A stretch of DNA of 64,000 nt from Planctomycetota bacterium (GTDB taxonomy: Bacteria > Planctomycetota > Planctomycetia > Pirellulales > Pirellulaceae), in assembly GCA_016872775.1 (NCBI GenBank), contig VGZA01000014.1, positions 1-64,000 on the forward strand, in the 5' to 3' direction. The notes beneath the pieces were generated by a model. It did not search any database and had not been told where the DNA came from. It was given only the letters and a program-made list of their open reading frames with translations. Shown one piece after another: positions 1-10,000 of the stretch. Position numbers and translations under genes: made by a program. Positions within the stretch are counted from its first letter, which is position 1. The number at the start of each line of letters is the position of its first letter.

Positions 1-53
1 AACCCCAACGTAAACGCGACCATCAACCCAAAGATCCATACTTCACTGTTCAT
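1..53 (-). CDS. 5' end of a membrane protein, probably a solute:sodium symporter (partial)
   Basis: Only the first 17 codons are inside the window; the gene continues beyond position 1. The peptide begins MNSEVWIFGLMVAFTLG, which looks like the start of a hydrophobic N-terminal helix. Its ATG (53-51) overlaps the TGA of the upstream DUF485 gene in an ATGA, so the two are translationally coupled. DUF485 proteins are usually encoded directly before a sodium:solute symporter (ActP-like), and that is the only basis for the call; 17 residues cannot establish the family. Confidence 0.45.
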   Translation of the reverse strand, partial: MNSEVWIFGLMVAFTLG

Positions 54-346
54 CGCGGCCCTTCCGATTGGCGAGACGAAACCACCGGCGTACGGCAAGC
101 CCAACCGTAGACCAATGCCAGAAAAAACGCTCCCGCAATCAGACCTAATCCGTACCAGACGGCGATATTGACCCCGGCCCAGGGTACGATCTCGATCCAC
201 GTCGTGCGAAAGGCGCTGATCCAGACAAACCCGGCATACACCGATGCGTAGATCAGGAACAGGATCAGACCGATACGTCGATTCCTCGCGTTGGTCGCGG
301 GATCTTCCGGTTCCGTCTCGGCCGAATGACGTTCAAGGCTTCCCAT
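50..346 (-). CDS. DUF485 family small membrane protein
   Basis: A 98-residue protein with a charged cytoplasmic N terminus and two hydrophobic helices (about residues 27-45 and 58-80), which fits the DUF485 family (YjcH-like), usually partners of solute:sodium symporters. The frame is open further upstream to 406, but the ATG at 346 is chosen because an AAAGGAG lies about 10 nt before it, whereas the ATG at 406 has no Shine-Dalgarno sequence. The stop overlaps the start of the next gene (ATGA at 53-50). It is divergent from the MFS transporter across a 263-bp intergenic region (347-609) that should hold promoters for both; none was obvious. Function in the pair is unknown; it may be an accessory or stabilising subunit of the symporter. 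Confidence 0.7.
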   Translation of the reverse strand: MGSLERHSAETEPEDPATNARNRRIGLILFLIYASVYAGFVWISAFRTTWIEIVPWAGVNIAVWYGLGLIAGAFFLALVYGWACRTPVVSSRQSEGPR

Positions 347-609
347 TTGCGGAATGCTCCTTTTCGATTCGCAGGCATGGGCCGCGAGTCCGGCAATCAA
401 AGACATTTCGCCGCGTGAAAGGGCATCAGTCTATCCGAGCCCATTCGCAGGCGAAAGCCAACATCGGCCGGCGCCCGCCCCCCGTCAATTTGCGTCCAAG
501 AACGCTTCCCAAATGCCGTCCGGCAAACAAGAATAGGAACCACAAACCTAGGCCGGGAAACCACGTCAGATCACCTGGCGGTTGGAATCCTGTCCGCATG
601 GGAGGACGA

Positions 610-2178
610 ATGACGAAAAATCTCGATGCGTCGATACGACCGATCGGTAAAGGCGCGTACCTCGCGCTCGCCGCCGCACTACTCGGCTGGATGTTCGACG
701 GCGCGGAAATGGGAGTTTTTTCGATCGTCAGCCGGCCCGCTGTGAAAAACCTGCTCGGCCCCGACAAGGAAGCCGACATCGTGCAGTGGATCGGAGTGAT
801 CACCGGACTTTTTCTGGTCGGTGCGGCAACCGGCGGCGTGCTTTTCGGCTGGCTGGGCGACCGCATCGGCCGAGTGCGAGCGATGACGATCAGCGTGCTC
901 ACCTATGCCGTTTTCACGTCACTTTGTGGCATCGTCAAGACACCGATCCAGCTTGGCGCTCTGCGTTTTATCGCGTCACTGGGCATGGGTGGCGAATGGT
1001 CGTTGGGAGTGGCACTGGTCATGGAGATCTGGCCGAACCGTTCACGCGCCTTCATGGCCGGGTTGATCGGTGCCGCCGCTAACGTCGGCTATTTGATGGT
1101 CGGTTTCGTCGGACTAACACTGAATAGCCTCCTGTCGCAGATCGAAGCCGCATTGCTTGCGATTCAGTTGCCCGACTGGATGGTCAGCGCATTGGTCGGC
1201 AACAGCGGCTGGCGGATCATGATGATTCTGGGGATTTTCCCGGCGCTGCTGACATTTTTCATCCGGTTGTTTGTTCCGGAGTCGAAACGCTGGCAGGCGG
1301 AACGGGAAAAGGGGCACACCTCCAACTGGGCGACGGCCGACCTGTTGGCCGTGCTTGGCGGAGCGATGGGACCGTTGCTGATGGTTTACCTCTACGGCTG
1401 GAACGAGACGCTGGGCTGGGAACATACAACGCCGGTTCGACTGACCGCGATTGTCGTGGGGGTGCTGCTGAGCATTCTCGGCTACACTTACCCCGTCATG
1501 CGCTATCTGCAACGTTACCGTTCCACGGCAGCGGTTGTCGCTCCCGACATGTTTGGACGCACGATGCGTCGCATGGCGCTGGCCGCCTGCTTAAGCGGTA
1601 TCGCCCTGCTGGGCACCTGGGGTGCGACCCAACAAGCGCCCGCCTGGGTCGCGAAAATGACCGAAGGAACCGAGATCAAGAATGCCAAAGAAAATGTGCT
1701 GATCTGGCTCTCGGTCGGCGCCATTATCGGCACACTCGCCGCCGCAAAACTGGGCGATGCGCTGGGACGCAAAACGACCTATTTTCTGCTCTGCGTCGCT
1801 TCGCTGGCGTCCGTCTTCTGGCTGTTTTTCGGACATGACTCGTACAGCAACCGGCTGCTCGCAAGTGCCTGTGTCGCGGGAATCTGCACCGCGTCGTTTT
1901 ACGGTTGGCTGCCTCTTTACCTTCCCGAACTGTTCTCCACGAACGTTCGAGCAACAGGCCAGGGGTTCGGCTTCAATTTCGGACGTATCCTGGCCGCCGT
2001 CGGCTCCTTTCAACTGGGGCCGCTCACGAACCACTTCAGTCAAGGGATGGAAATCGGCCCGATCCGAACTCCCGCCGGCCTCCCAACCGCCTGTGGCCTG
2101 CTGAGCCTGATCTACCTGCTGGGTATGATCCTGATCTGGTTTGCTCCGGAGACCAAAGGAAAGCCGTTACCCGACTAG
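610..2178 (+). CDS. MFS transporter (sugar/metabolite:H+ symporter type)
   Basis: A 522-residue inner-membrane protein with about twelve hydrophobic segments. The MFS loop 2-3 signature is visible as GWLGDRIGRVRAM and repeated in the second half as LGDALGRKTTY. A GGEWSLG stretch in TM4 resembles metabolite:proton symporters of the sugar-porter/MHS group. The frame is open from 244, but the start is placed at ATG 610, preceded by GGAGG at 601-605; the in-frame ATG at 598 overlaps that site. The substrate cannot be read from sequence. The gene stops 14 nt before the Nramp-like gene, so the two are probably co-transcribed. Confidence 0.82.
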   Translation: MTKNLDASIRPIGKGAYLALAAALLGWMFDGAEMGVFSIVSRPAVKNLLGPDKEADIVQWIGVITGLFLVGAATGGVLFGWLGDRIGRVRAMTISVLTYAVFTSLCGIVKTPIQLGALRFIASLGMGGEWSLGVALVMEIWPNRSRAFMAGLIGAAANVGYLMVGFVGLTLNSLLSQIEAALLAIQLPDWMVSALVGNSGWRIMMILGIFPALLTFFIRLFVPESKRWQAEREKGHTSNWATADLLAVLGGAMGPLLMVYLYGWNETLGWEHTTPVRLTAIVVGVLLSILGYTYPVMRYLQRYRSTAAVVAPDMFGRTMRRMALAACLSGIALLGTWGATQQAPAWVAKMTEGTEIKNAKENVLIWLSVGAIIGTLAAAKLGDALGRKTTYFLLCVASLASVFWLFFGHDSYSNRLLASACVAGICTASFYGWLPLYLPELFSTNVRATGQGFGFNFGRILAAVGSFQLGPLTNHFSQGMEIGPIRTPAGLPTACGLLSLIYLLGMILIWFAPETKGKPLPD

Positions 2179-2192
2179 GACAGGAACATTTC

Positions 2193-3656
2193 ATGGCTCG
2201 ATTGCCCGATTGGGGTCGAGATGACCTGCCGGCGCCGCCGCCGTTCAATGTCCGCAACATGTTCCGGATGATCGGGCCGGGCGCTATTCTGCTCGCCGCG
2301 TCGATCGGCGGCGGCGAGTGGATGGTGGGACCGAACATCAGCGTGAAGTACGGCGTTGGAATCCTCTGGATCGCCACCGTCGGCATCGTGCTGCAGGTAA
2401 TGCTGAATCTCGAGGCGATTCGTTATACGCTGTACACCGGTGAGCCCGCGTTGAGCGGCATCATGCGACTGCGGCCAAGCGCGACGTTCTGGGCCTGCTT
2501 CTACGTCTTTGCGACCGTCGCGCAACTCGGCATCCCCGCACTGGCGAAAGGCAGTGCGCAAGTCATCTACACCGCGTTGTATGGTGTCGCCGCCGCCGAC
2601 AAGGAACCGACCTTGCTCGTCATCACCTACGCAGTCATGGCCGGCACCATTCTGCTCCTGATGTTCGGCGGCACGATCGAACGCATGCTCGAGATCGCAT
2701 CCTGGGCGATGATCGTCTACATTTTCCTGTTTTTGATTTTCGTCAATATCTTCTATGTTCCGGCAGCCCATTCCTGGGAAACATTCAAGGGATTTCTGAG
2801 CTTCGGCTACCTGCCGCGCGACGCCACCGGCCGAATCCCCGCCGACATTGACCTGCTGCTGTTGGCATCACTGGCGGCCACCGCCGGTTCCGGAGGAATC
2901 GGCAACCTGTCCATCTCGAACTGGATCCGCGATAAGGGATTCGGCATGGGCGGAAAAGTGGGTGCGATCCCTAGCGTTTTTGGTGGAACCCAGGTCACAC
3001 TTTCGCACGTCGGAAAAGTCTTTCCCGTCACCAGCGAGAATCTGTCTCGCTGGCGGAACTGGTGGCAGTATGTCGTTGCGGATCAGGTCTGGCTTTGGGC
3101 ACTGGGCTGCTTCGTGGGCATGTTCCTCAACGTCAACATGGCAACCGCCATCGTGCCGGAAGGAACCAAACTGGCCAACGAAGAAGTCGGTGTCTTTCAG
3201 GCACAATACCTGGCCGAACATTACTGGCGTGCGTTGTGGATTCTCGGACTGCTGAACGGATTTTGGATCCTGTTCTCGACGCACCTGGGCAACACCGACA
3301 TCATGGTCCGCACCGTGACCGACGTACTCTGGGTTTCCCATGCGGGGTCCCGCTGGTTCAAGAACCTCAGCGCCGGAAAACTCTATTACATTCTCCTGTT
3401 CGCATTCTCCGCCTACGGCGCCCTCATCATGCCGCTTGGGTCGGCGATCGGCCTGTTCAAAGTACTGGCCGCCATCGCCGGCATGGTGCTCGTTCCCGCG
3501 GCTCTGCAGATGCTGATCATCAACACCACGATGCTGCCACCGGAAATCCGCCCTGCCTGGTGGCGACGAATCGGACTAGCTCTCTGTGCCACCTTCTATG
3601 CCGTCGTGAGTATCGTGACGTTGGCAGACGTCATGAAAAAGACGTTGAAGTGGTGA
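2193..3656 (+). CDS. Nramp-related transporter
   Basis: A 487-residue polytopic membrane protein of the Nramp (SLC11) fold with about eleven transmembrane segments. Family Nramps bind divalent metals through a DPGN motif in TM1 and an MPH motif in TM6. Here the TM1 position reads GPGAILLAASIGGGEW, and no MPH motif is seen at TM6 (GSGGIGNLSISNW instead), so canonical Mn/Fe transport should not be assumed. ATG 2193 was chosen because the product then begins MARLPDWGRDDLPAPPPFN, just ahead of TM1; the 583-residue reading frame overlaps the MFS gene. It lies 14 nt after the MFS gene and converges on fusA. Confidence 0.75.
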   Translation: MARLPDWGRDDLPAPPPFNVRNMFRMIGPGAILLAASIGGGEWMVGPNISVKYGVGILWIATVGIVLQVMLNLEAIRYTLYTGEPALSGIMRLRPSATFWACFYVFATVAQLGIPALAKGSAQVIYTALYGVAAADKEPTLLVITYAVMAGTILLLMFGGTIERMLEIASWAMIVYIFLFLIFVNIFYVPAAHSWETFKGFLSFGYLPRDATGRIPADIDLLLLASLAATAGSGGIGNLSISNWIRDKGFGMGGKVGAIPSVFGGTQVTLSHVGKVFPVTSENLSRWRNWWQYVVADQVWLWALGCFVGMFLNVNMATAIVPEGTKLANEEVGVFQAQYLAEHYWRALWILGLLNGFWILFSTHLGNTDIMVRTVTDVLWVSHAGSRWFKNLSAGKLYYILLFAFSAYGALIMPLGSAIGLFKVLAAIAGMVLVPAALQMLIINTTMLPPEIRPAWWRRIGLALCATFYAVVSIVTLADVMKKTLKW

Positions 3657-3661
3657 ACGGT

Positions 3662-3708
3662 GAACGGGCCGTGTGTGCCACGGGGCGAGGGTACTCCCGA
3701 GCCCGTTC
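3662..3708. terminator. Inverted repeat between convergent genes, possible terminator
   Basis: In the 122-bp gap between the Nramp-like gene (+) and fusA (-), GAACGGGC at 3662-3669 is mirrored by GCCCGTTC at 3701-3708, giving an 8-bp stem with a 31-nt loop. There is no clear T-tract on either side. The position between convergent operons suits transcription termination, but the evidence is weak. Confidence 0.25.
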
Positions 3709-3778
3709 CCAGCCGATCAAGCCGACGTTGACAGGCAATGTGTCGAAGAATCCGGTCCGTAGCCCGTAACCCGTTCCC

Positions 3779-5887
3779 CTAAATATCGTATTCCCGCAGC
3801 ACTTCGGGCGGCGCGGCGGCATACTCGAACGGTTCCATGGAACAGCCGGCACGGCCCTGACTCAGGCTGCGCATTGCGCTGGAGTATCCGAACAATTCCT
3901 TCAGGGGCGCGTGGGCTTCCAGCACGGTCATTTGCCCGCGGTTTTCTGTCCGAACGATGATCGCGCGCCGCTGCTGCAGGTCGCCGACGAAGTCGCCGAC
4001 GTAATCCTCCGGAGTAAGGATATCCAACTTCATGATCGGTTCCAGCAGCACCTTGCCGCCTTCAATCAACCCTTTGTGAAATGCCTCGTTAGCCGCGATG
4101 CGAAACGCGCGATCATCGGACAGTTCGGGATTATACTCGGACTGCAAAATGGTGACTTTGAGTTTCATCAGCGGGAAGCCGGCGATTGCGCCTCCACCTT
4201 CGCCGCACATGCGCAGTTCCTCGAGCGCCGCCGTCATCAACGGTTCCGGCAAGGCTTCGAACGGAACCTGGTTGAGAACGATCACCTTGCCAACGTTGCC
4301 GTCGACCGGCTCCATTCGGAGTTTCAGCTTGCCGAACAGCTGTTGGCCGGCGATCTGCCGGTGGCATTCGCCGACCACTTCAACCGCACGCGCGATCGTC
4401 TCGCGGTAACTGACTTGCGGTTTATGAAACTTGACATTCAACGAGAAATCCCGCAGCAAGCGGTTCTTGATGATCTCCAGGTGCAGTTCGCCCATTCCTC
4501 GGATCAAGGTTTGTCCGGTTTCGCTCGATTCGACGCGTAACGTGGGATCCTGTCGTTTGAGCAGATCGAGGGTCTCGCCGAGTTTCTTTCGTTCGGTCGT
4601 ATTCTCCGGTTCGATCGCCATCGAAATCACGGTCTCGGGAAACTGGATACTCTCCAGCAGGATCGGGCTTCGCGTGTCGCAGAGCGTATCGCCGGTCACG
4701 GATTGCCGCAGCCCGATGATGCCGACGATATCGCCGGTCTGGGCCAGATCGACCTGTTGCTCTTTCTTGGTCGCATGAATCTGCCAGAGCTGGGAGACGT
4801 TCTCTTTGACATCTTTGCCCGGATTGAGAACGCGGGAATTCGGCGCCAGCTCTCCCGAATAAACTCGGATCCAGGATACGTCTCCGGTTTTGGCGGGAAT
4901 GACTTTGAACACCAGTCCGCAAAACGGCTCGGCGGGATTCGGCGCGCGACGGATCAGTTCGCCCGTTTCGCCCCCGTCCCGATCTTTCTTCTTTTTCTCG
5001 ACCGAGTGTCCTTCGACGGGCGGCATGTCGAGTGGATGAGGCAGGTAGTACTTGACGGCGTCGAGGAGGGGGGGAATCCCCATCCCCTGCAGAGCGGCTC
5101 CGCACAGGACCGGCTGCACCTGCATCTGCAACGTGGCGTCGCGCAGAACCTTGCGCAGCAGGGATTCCGGAATCTCGAGTTCCTGCAAGGCGAGTTCCAT
5201 CATCTCGTTGCTGAAGTTGAAGAGCTTTTCCAGCAGCGCGTCGCGCCACAATAGGGCTTCGGTGCGGCATTCTTCTGGGATCTCGGACTCGACGACTTCG
5301 CGGCCATCCTTGTCCTTGGGAAACGTGAGGAATTTCATCGTGACGAGATCGATGACCCCTCGAAAAGGGGTTAGTGCATGCGACGGCCCCAGGCCGACCG
5401 GTATCTGCACGGCGATCGGACTGGCATTGAGCCGCGTCCCCATTTCGCGAAATACCGATTCGAAGTCAGCCCCTTCGCGATCGAGCTTGTTGATGAAAGC
5501 GATCCGCGGGACTCGGTAGCGATCGGCCTGACGCCAGACGGTTTCACTTTGCGCTTCGACGCCTTCCCGGGCACTGAAAACGACGACGGCTCCGTCCAGG
5601 ACTCGCAAACATCGTTCCACTTCGGCAGTAAAGTCAACGTGCCCTGGCGTATCGAGCAGGTTGATATGGATATCTTTCCAGTCGAGCGCGACGCAGGCGG
5701 CGTAAATCGTAATTCCGCGCTCCTGCTCCTCCGGATCATCGTCGGTTGTCGTCGTCCCCTTGTCGACTTCGCCCGCACGATGTTTGGAACCGCTGCAGAA
5801 CAGCATTCGCTCCGTAACCGTGGTTTTCCCGGCATCGATGTGAGCGATGATCCCGATATTCCTCGTCAATTCGATCTTACGCGCCAT
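3779..5887 (-). CDS. fusA: Translation elongation factor G
   Basis: A 702-residue translational GTPase that drives ribosomal translocation. G1 is AHIDAGKTT (residues 15-23), G3 DTPGH (79-83) and G4 NKLD; the C-terminal domain ends in the typical RSLSQGRAG region. Switch I reads TDDDPEEQERGITI where common EF-Gs have TDWMEQE..ERGITI. A Lys/Asp-rich insertion (KKKKDRDGGETG) precedes domain II. The start is the ATG at 5887, giving MARKIELTRNIGIIAHID; the open frame extends 26 codons upstream. It is the last gene of the rpoBC-rpsL-rpsG-fusA array, with no tuf after it. Planctomycetes carry several EF-G paralogues (spdEFG1, spdEFG2, EFG II); operon position suggests this is the translocase, but this is inference. 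Confidence 0.95.
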   Translation of the reverse strand: MARKIELTRNIGIIAHIDAGKTTVTERMLFCSGSKHRAGEVDKGTTTTDDDPEEQERGITIYAACVALDWKDIHINLLDTPGHVDFTAEVERCLRVLDGAVVVFSAREGVEAQSETVWRQADRYRVPRIAFINKLDREGADFESVFREMGTRLNASPIAVQIPVGLGPSHALTPFRGVIDLVTMKFLTFPKDKDGREVVESEIPEECRTEALLWRDALLEKLFNFSNEMMELALQELEIPESLLRKVLRDATLQMQVQPVLCGAALQGMGIPPLLDAVKYYLPHPLDMPPVEGHSVEKKKKDRDGGETGELIRRAPNPAEPFCGLVFKVIPAKTGDVSWIRVYSGELAPNSRVLNPGKDVKENVSQLWQIHATKKEQQVDLAQTGDIVGIIGLRQSVTGDTLCDTRSPILLESIQFPETVISMAIEPENTTERKKLGETLDLLKRQDPTLRVESSETGQTLIRGMGELHLEIIKNRLLRDFSLNVKFHKPQVSYRETIARAVEVVGECHRQIAGQQLFGKLKLRMEPVDGNVGKVIVLNQVPFEALPEPLMTAALEELRMCGEGGGAIAGFPLMKLKVTILQSEYNPELSDDRAFRIAANEAFHKGLIEGGKVLLEPIMKLDILTPEDYVGDFVGDLQQRRAIIVRTENRGQMTVLEAHAPLKELFGYSSAMRSLSQGRAGCSMEPFEYAAAPPEVLREYDI

Positions 5888-6025
5888 GATTGTCGAAACG
5901 ACCGCCTTGGAGGACGGAAATGTGGCGTTAAACTCGGCGGATCGCAATACGATCTCGCGCAACAATAACGCCGCGGCGATTCCTGGATGGATGCGACGCG
6001 GCGTTGTATTGATCGAACAAGCAGG

Positions 6026-6496
6026 CTACCAGGCAAAATGCGCGAACGCTTTGTTGGCGTCCGCCATGCGATGCACGTTGTCACGTCGCGTCATCGCCGC
6101 ACCTTCGCGATTAAAGGCCGCCATCAGTTCCTCGGCCAGTTTCAAATACATCGGGCGGCCCTTCTTTTCGCGACAGGCCCCGAGAATCCAGCGGATCGCC
6201 AACGACTGCTGCCGATTGCGATTGACCTGCATCGGGACCTGGTAGGCGGCACCACCAACGCGCCGAGATCGGACCTCGATATGCGGCTTGACGTTTTCAA
6301 CCGCGGTCGTGAACACTTCGATTTCCGAGCGATCCGGCATCTTTTTCTTGATGTGGTCCAACGCCTGATAAAAGACGCCCTGTGCCACACCCTTCTTGCC
6401 AGACAACATCAGGCAATTAATGAACTTGCTCGCCAAAATTGATTTGTACTTCGGATCGGGACGCAGCGTCGAACTGCTGGCTGTAATCGCACCCAT
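6026..6496 (-). CDS. rpsG: 30S ribosomal protein S7
   Basis: A 156-residue primary 16S rRNA-binding protein that nucleates the 30S head. Conserved signatures are visible: [14 protein letters not shown] near the N terminus, the [10 protein letters not shown] loop, the [15 protein letters not shown] helix and the AFAHFAW C terminus. Length matches the family. It lies between rpsL (47-nt gap) and fusA (138-nt gap) in the conserved str order. In E. coli S7 autoregulates translation through the rpsL-rpsG spacer; no equivalent structure was identified in the short spacer here. Confidence 0.97.
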   Translation of the reverse strand: MGAITASSSTLRPDPKYKSILASKFINCLMLSGKKGVAQGVFYQALDHIKKKMPDRSEIEVFTTAVENVKPHIEVRSRRVGGAAYQVPMQVNRNRQQSLAIRWILGACREKKGRPMYLKLAEELMAAFNREGAAMTRRDNVHRMADANKAFAHFAW

Positions 6497-6543
6497 CGGA
6501 TCTTCAACTCTCGGAACAAGTCGTGAAAAAACAATTCAAACGA

Positions 6544-6912
6544 TCAAGAACCCTTGGCACCATAACGGCTGCGAGACCGCTTGCGGCCCTGAACACCCAG
6601 CGAATCGCGCGTCCCGCGAACGACCTGATAGCGTACCCCCGGCAGGTCGCGAACTCGACCGCCACGCACAAGCACAATCGAATGTTCCTGCAGATTGTGC
6701 CCCTCGCCCGGGATATAGACGGTGACTTCCTTGCCATTCGACAGCCGGACACGCGTGATTTTGCGCAGGGCCGAGTTCGGCTTTTTGGGGGTCATCGTCC
6801 GCACCAGCAGGCAAACGCCCTGCTTGAACGGCGACTTGTCCAAGACAGGCGCCTTGCTGAACTTGCGTTTTTGTCGTCGGTTGCGTCGAACCAGCTGATT
6901 AATTGTAGGCAT
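6544..6912 (-). CDS. rpsL: 30S ribosomal protein S12
   Basis: A 122-residue decoding-centre protein. It aligns without gaps to E. coli S12 through the critical loops: Lys43 is kept ([11 protein letters not shown]) and Asp89 is kept, but residue 88 is Arg (GGRVRDLPG) where E. coli has Lys. The codon is CGC, read from the minus strand. Lys88Arg is a known streptomycin-resistance change in other bacteria. The ATG at 6912 gives the normal N terminus [10 protein letters not shown]; the open frame runs 55 codons further upstream and is ignored. The gene follows rpoC after 112 nt and precedes rpsG. Confidence 0.97.
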   Translation of the reverse strand: MPTINQLVRRNRRQKRKFSKAPVLDKSPFKQGVCLLVRTMTPKKPNSALRKITRVRLSNGKEVTVYIPGEGHNLQEHSIVLVRGGRVRDLPGVRYQVVRGTRDSLGVQGRKRSRSRYGAKGS

Positions 6913-7024
6913 AATTCTACCGTAGTTCCGTCGCGCGGTTCCCTGGACCGAACCCTGCTCGATACCGGGCGAACTAGACAGGTTACCGAATCCAGAATCG
7001 GTGTCAACCCCGTCGCCCAAGGGG

Positions 7025-10000
7025 CTATTCTCCGCCTGTTTCCGCCCCCGTGCCAAACAGCTTGTCCAACGACGCACTTGAGCTGCTCGACGACCCCGCC
7101 GGCGGACCCTTGGCCGTCTCCGACGCTCCGTCGCCCTTGGAATCGTCCTGCAATAACGGGAATTGCTGCACCAGCAGTTGTTCTTTGGCGGCAGCCAAGG
7201 CGGAAAGCGATTCCGGGCGGTACCGCACTTCGGACTCCTGGAAGGTGCGGAACCCTGTGCCGGCTGGAATCAAGTGACCGAGAATCACGTTTTCTTTCAG
7301 GCCGACAAGCCGGTCGACTTTGCCAGCCAGTGCCGCTTCGGTCAGCACTTTGGTCGTTTCCTGAAAGCTGGCAGCCGAGATAAAACTGGAACTCTGAACA
7401 GACGCTTTGGTAATGCCAAGCAGCTGGGTGCTGGCCGTGGCCGCCTTGGGTCGACTGCCTTTCGCCGGCTCGCCACCCAATGCCTCGATCTGGGCATTCA
7501 CCTGCTCCAGCGACTCTTTGGGTACGATCGAACCCGGCTCGAAATTGGAATCGCCTTTCTGCGTGATCTTCACGCATTTGGCCAATTCCTGATTGACCTG
7601 TCGGAACTCAAACCGATCCATGATCAAGCCCTGCAACAGGTTCGTATCGCCGGCGTTCTCGATCCGAACTTTTCGCAACATTCTGCCGACGATGATCTCG
7701 ATATGCTTGTCGTTGATATCCACGCGCTGACTGCGATAGACGCCCTGAATTTCGTGCAGCAGATATTGCTGGACCGCTTCCTCGCCAGAGATCCGCAGGA
7801 TGTCGTGCGGGACGAGTGGTCCGTCGACCAGCGCCTGACCGGCTTTGACATGGTCGCCGGCATGCACCAGAAACCGTTTACCGTGCGGCACGAGGTGTTC
7901 GCGTTCGATGCCGCTTTCGCTGCGCACGATGATCGTACGTTTGCCACGGCGTTTCTCGCCCAGGATTTCCACGGTACCGTCGATCTCCGCCATCACCGCC
8001 TGCTCTTTTGGCTTGCGGGCTTCAAAGATCTCCGTCACGCGCGGCAGACCGCCGGTAATGTCGGTAATTCCGGACGCTTCACGTGGGGTTTTTGCAAGTA
8101 CCGACCCCGCCGAAACAAACTGGCCTTCGGCAACTTCGATATGGGCTCGCTCCGGCAGGTAGTACACATCCAGGGGCTTTCCTTCGGCGTCTTCCAAGAC
8201 CACCTGCGGGTGCAATTCGCCCTTGTGGTCCATAATCATTCGCCGCACGTGACCGCTGGCATCCTTTTCGATACGCAACGTCTCGCCTTCGACCATATCC
8301 TCGTAACGGACTTTGCCGGAGACTTCCGCGAGAATCGGGATGCTGTGCGGATCCCACTGGCAGAGCACGGTTCCCGATTTCACGACCTGGCCATCTTTGA
8401 CTTTGAGCATCGCGCCCGTGGGGATTTCGTACTTCTCCAGTTCGCGTCCCTTGGGATCCAGCAACGACATTTCCGCGTTCCGCGTCAGCACAATATCGTT
8501 GCCTTCGTCGGTTGTGACGAAACGCATGCGCGTGAAACGGACGATACCTTCCTTCTTGCACTTGATGTCGTGGTCTTCGACGTGCGTTCCGGCGACACCA
8601 CCGATGTGGAAAGTCCGCATCGTTAACTGCGTTCCCGGTTCGCCGATACTCTGTGCGGCGATGATGCCAACCGCCATGCCCTCTTCCACCAGAGAGCCGG
8701 TCGACAGGTCCATGCCGTAACACAGGCGGCAGACGCCTAGTCCCGCGTCGCACGTCATCGGGCTGCGAACCTGAATCTTTTCCAGTCCCATTTCCTCAAT
8801 GCGACGGGCGATTTCGGGCGTAATCAGCTCGCTCTCGCGCACGATCACTTCGTCGGTCACCGGATTGACGATATTCTGCCGGCTGACTCGCCCCATGACG
8901 GCCGCCGACAATTTGACCTCGACCTTTTCACCCCGGTAAATCACTCCCTTGGTAATCCCTTGTGTGGTGCCGCAGTCATGCTGCGTCACGACGACGTTTT
9001 GAGCGACATCGGCCAGCTTACGCGTGAGGTAGCCGGAGTCGGCCGTCTTGAGTGCGGTATCGGCCAGGCCTTTGCGGGCACCGTGCGTGGAACTGAAATA
9101 CTCCAATACCGTCAGGCCTTCACGGAAATTGGCCTTGATCGGCGTTTCGATGATCTCGCCGGTCGGCTTGGCCATCAGGCCGCGCATGCCGGCCAGCTGC
9201 CGAATCTGCTCGATGCCGCCTCGGGCACCGGAGTGGGCCATCAGGAACACCGGATTCACGTAGCCGGGTTTGTCGCCGCGTTCATCCGTTTCCATCGCCT
9301 GCATCATTTCGGTGGTAATCTGTTCGCGGGCGTGGGTCCAGGCGTCGAGCACCTGGTTATAGCGTTCCAACTCCGTGATCACACCGCGTTCGTACAACTT
9401 GCGGAACTTGAGCACCGTTTTTTCGGCGTCGGCCAGAATACGGGTCTTCGAGGTTGGAGTGACCAGATCATCGGTCGCGAACGACAGACCGCTACGGGTG
9501 CTTTCGCGGAACCCGAGCTGATTCATGTTGTCGAGCAATTCGATCGTTGCCTTGCGTCCCAATGCCTGGTAGCAATCGGAAATGACCGTCGCCATATCGC
9601 CCGAACGGAGCGGATGGTTATAGAAATCCATCCCACGCGGCAACATCATATTGAACATCACCCGGCCGTAGGTGGTCTGGATGATTTCGCCCGAGCGCCG
9701 CCGATCGTCCTCGCTCTTCAATTTTCGATCACGAGGCAATCGCACCTTGATCTTCGCGTGCAACTCGATTTCGCCCTGGGCGTAGGCCAGATCGGCTTCT
9801 TCCGGCGAGGAGAAGACCATGCCTTCGCCTTTACGTCCCGACAATTCGATGGTGATGTAGTAGCATCCCATCACGGTGTCCTGCGAAGGGCTCATGATCG
9901 GCTTGCCGTTGGACGGCGCAAAGATGTTATTGGTCGACATCATCAGGGTGTGCGCTTCGACCTGGGCTTCGATCGACAACGGCAAATGGACCGCCATCTG

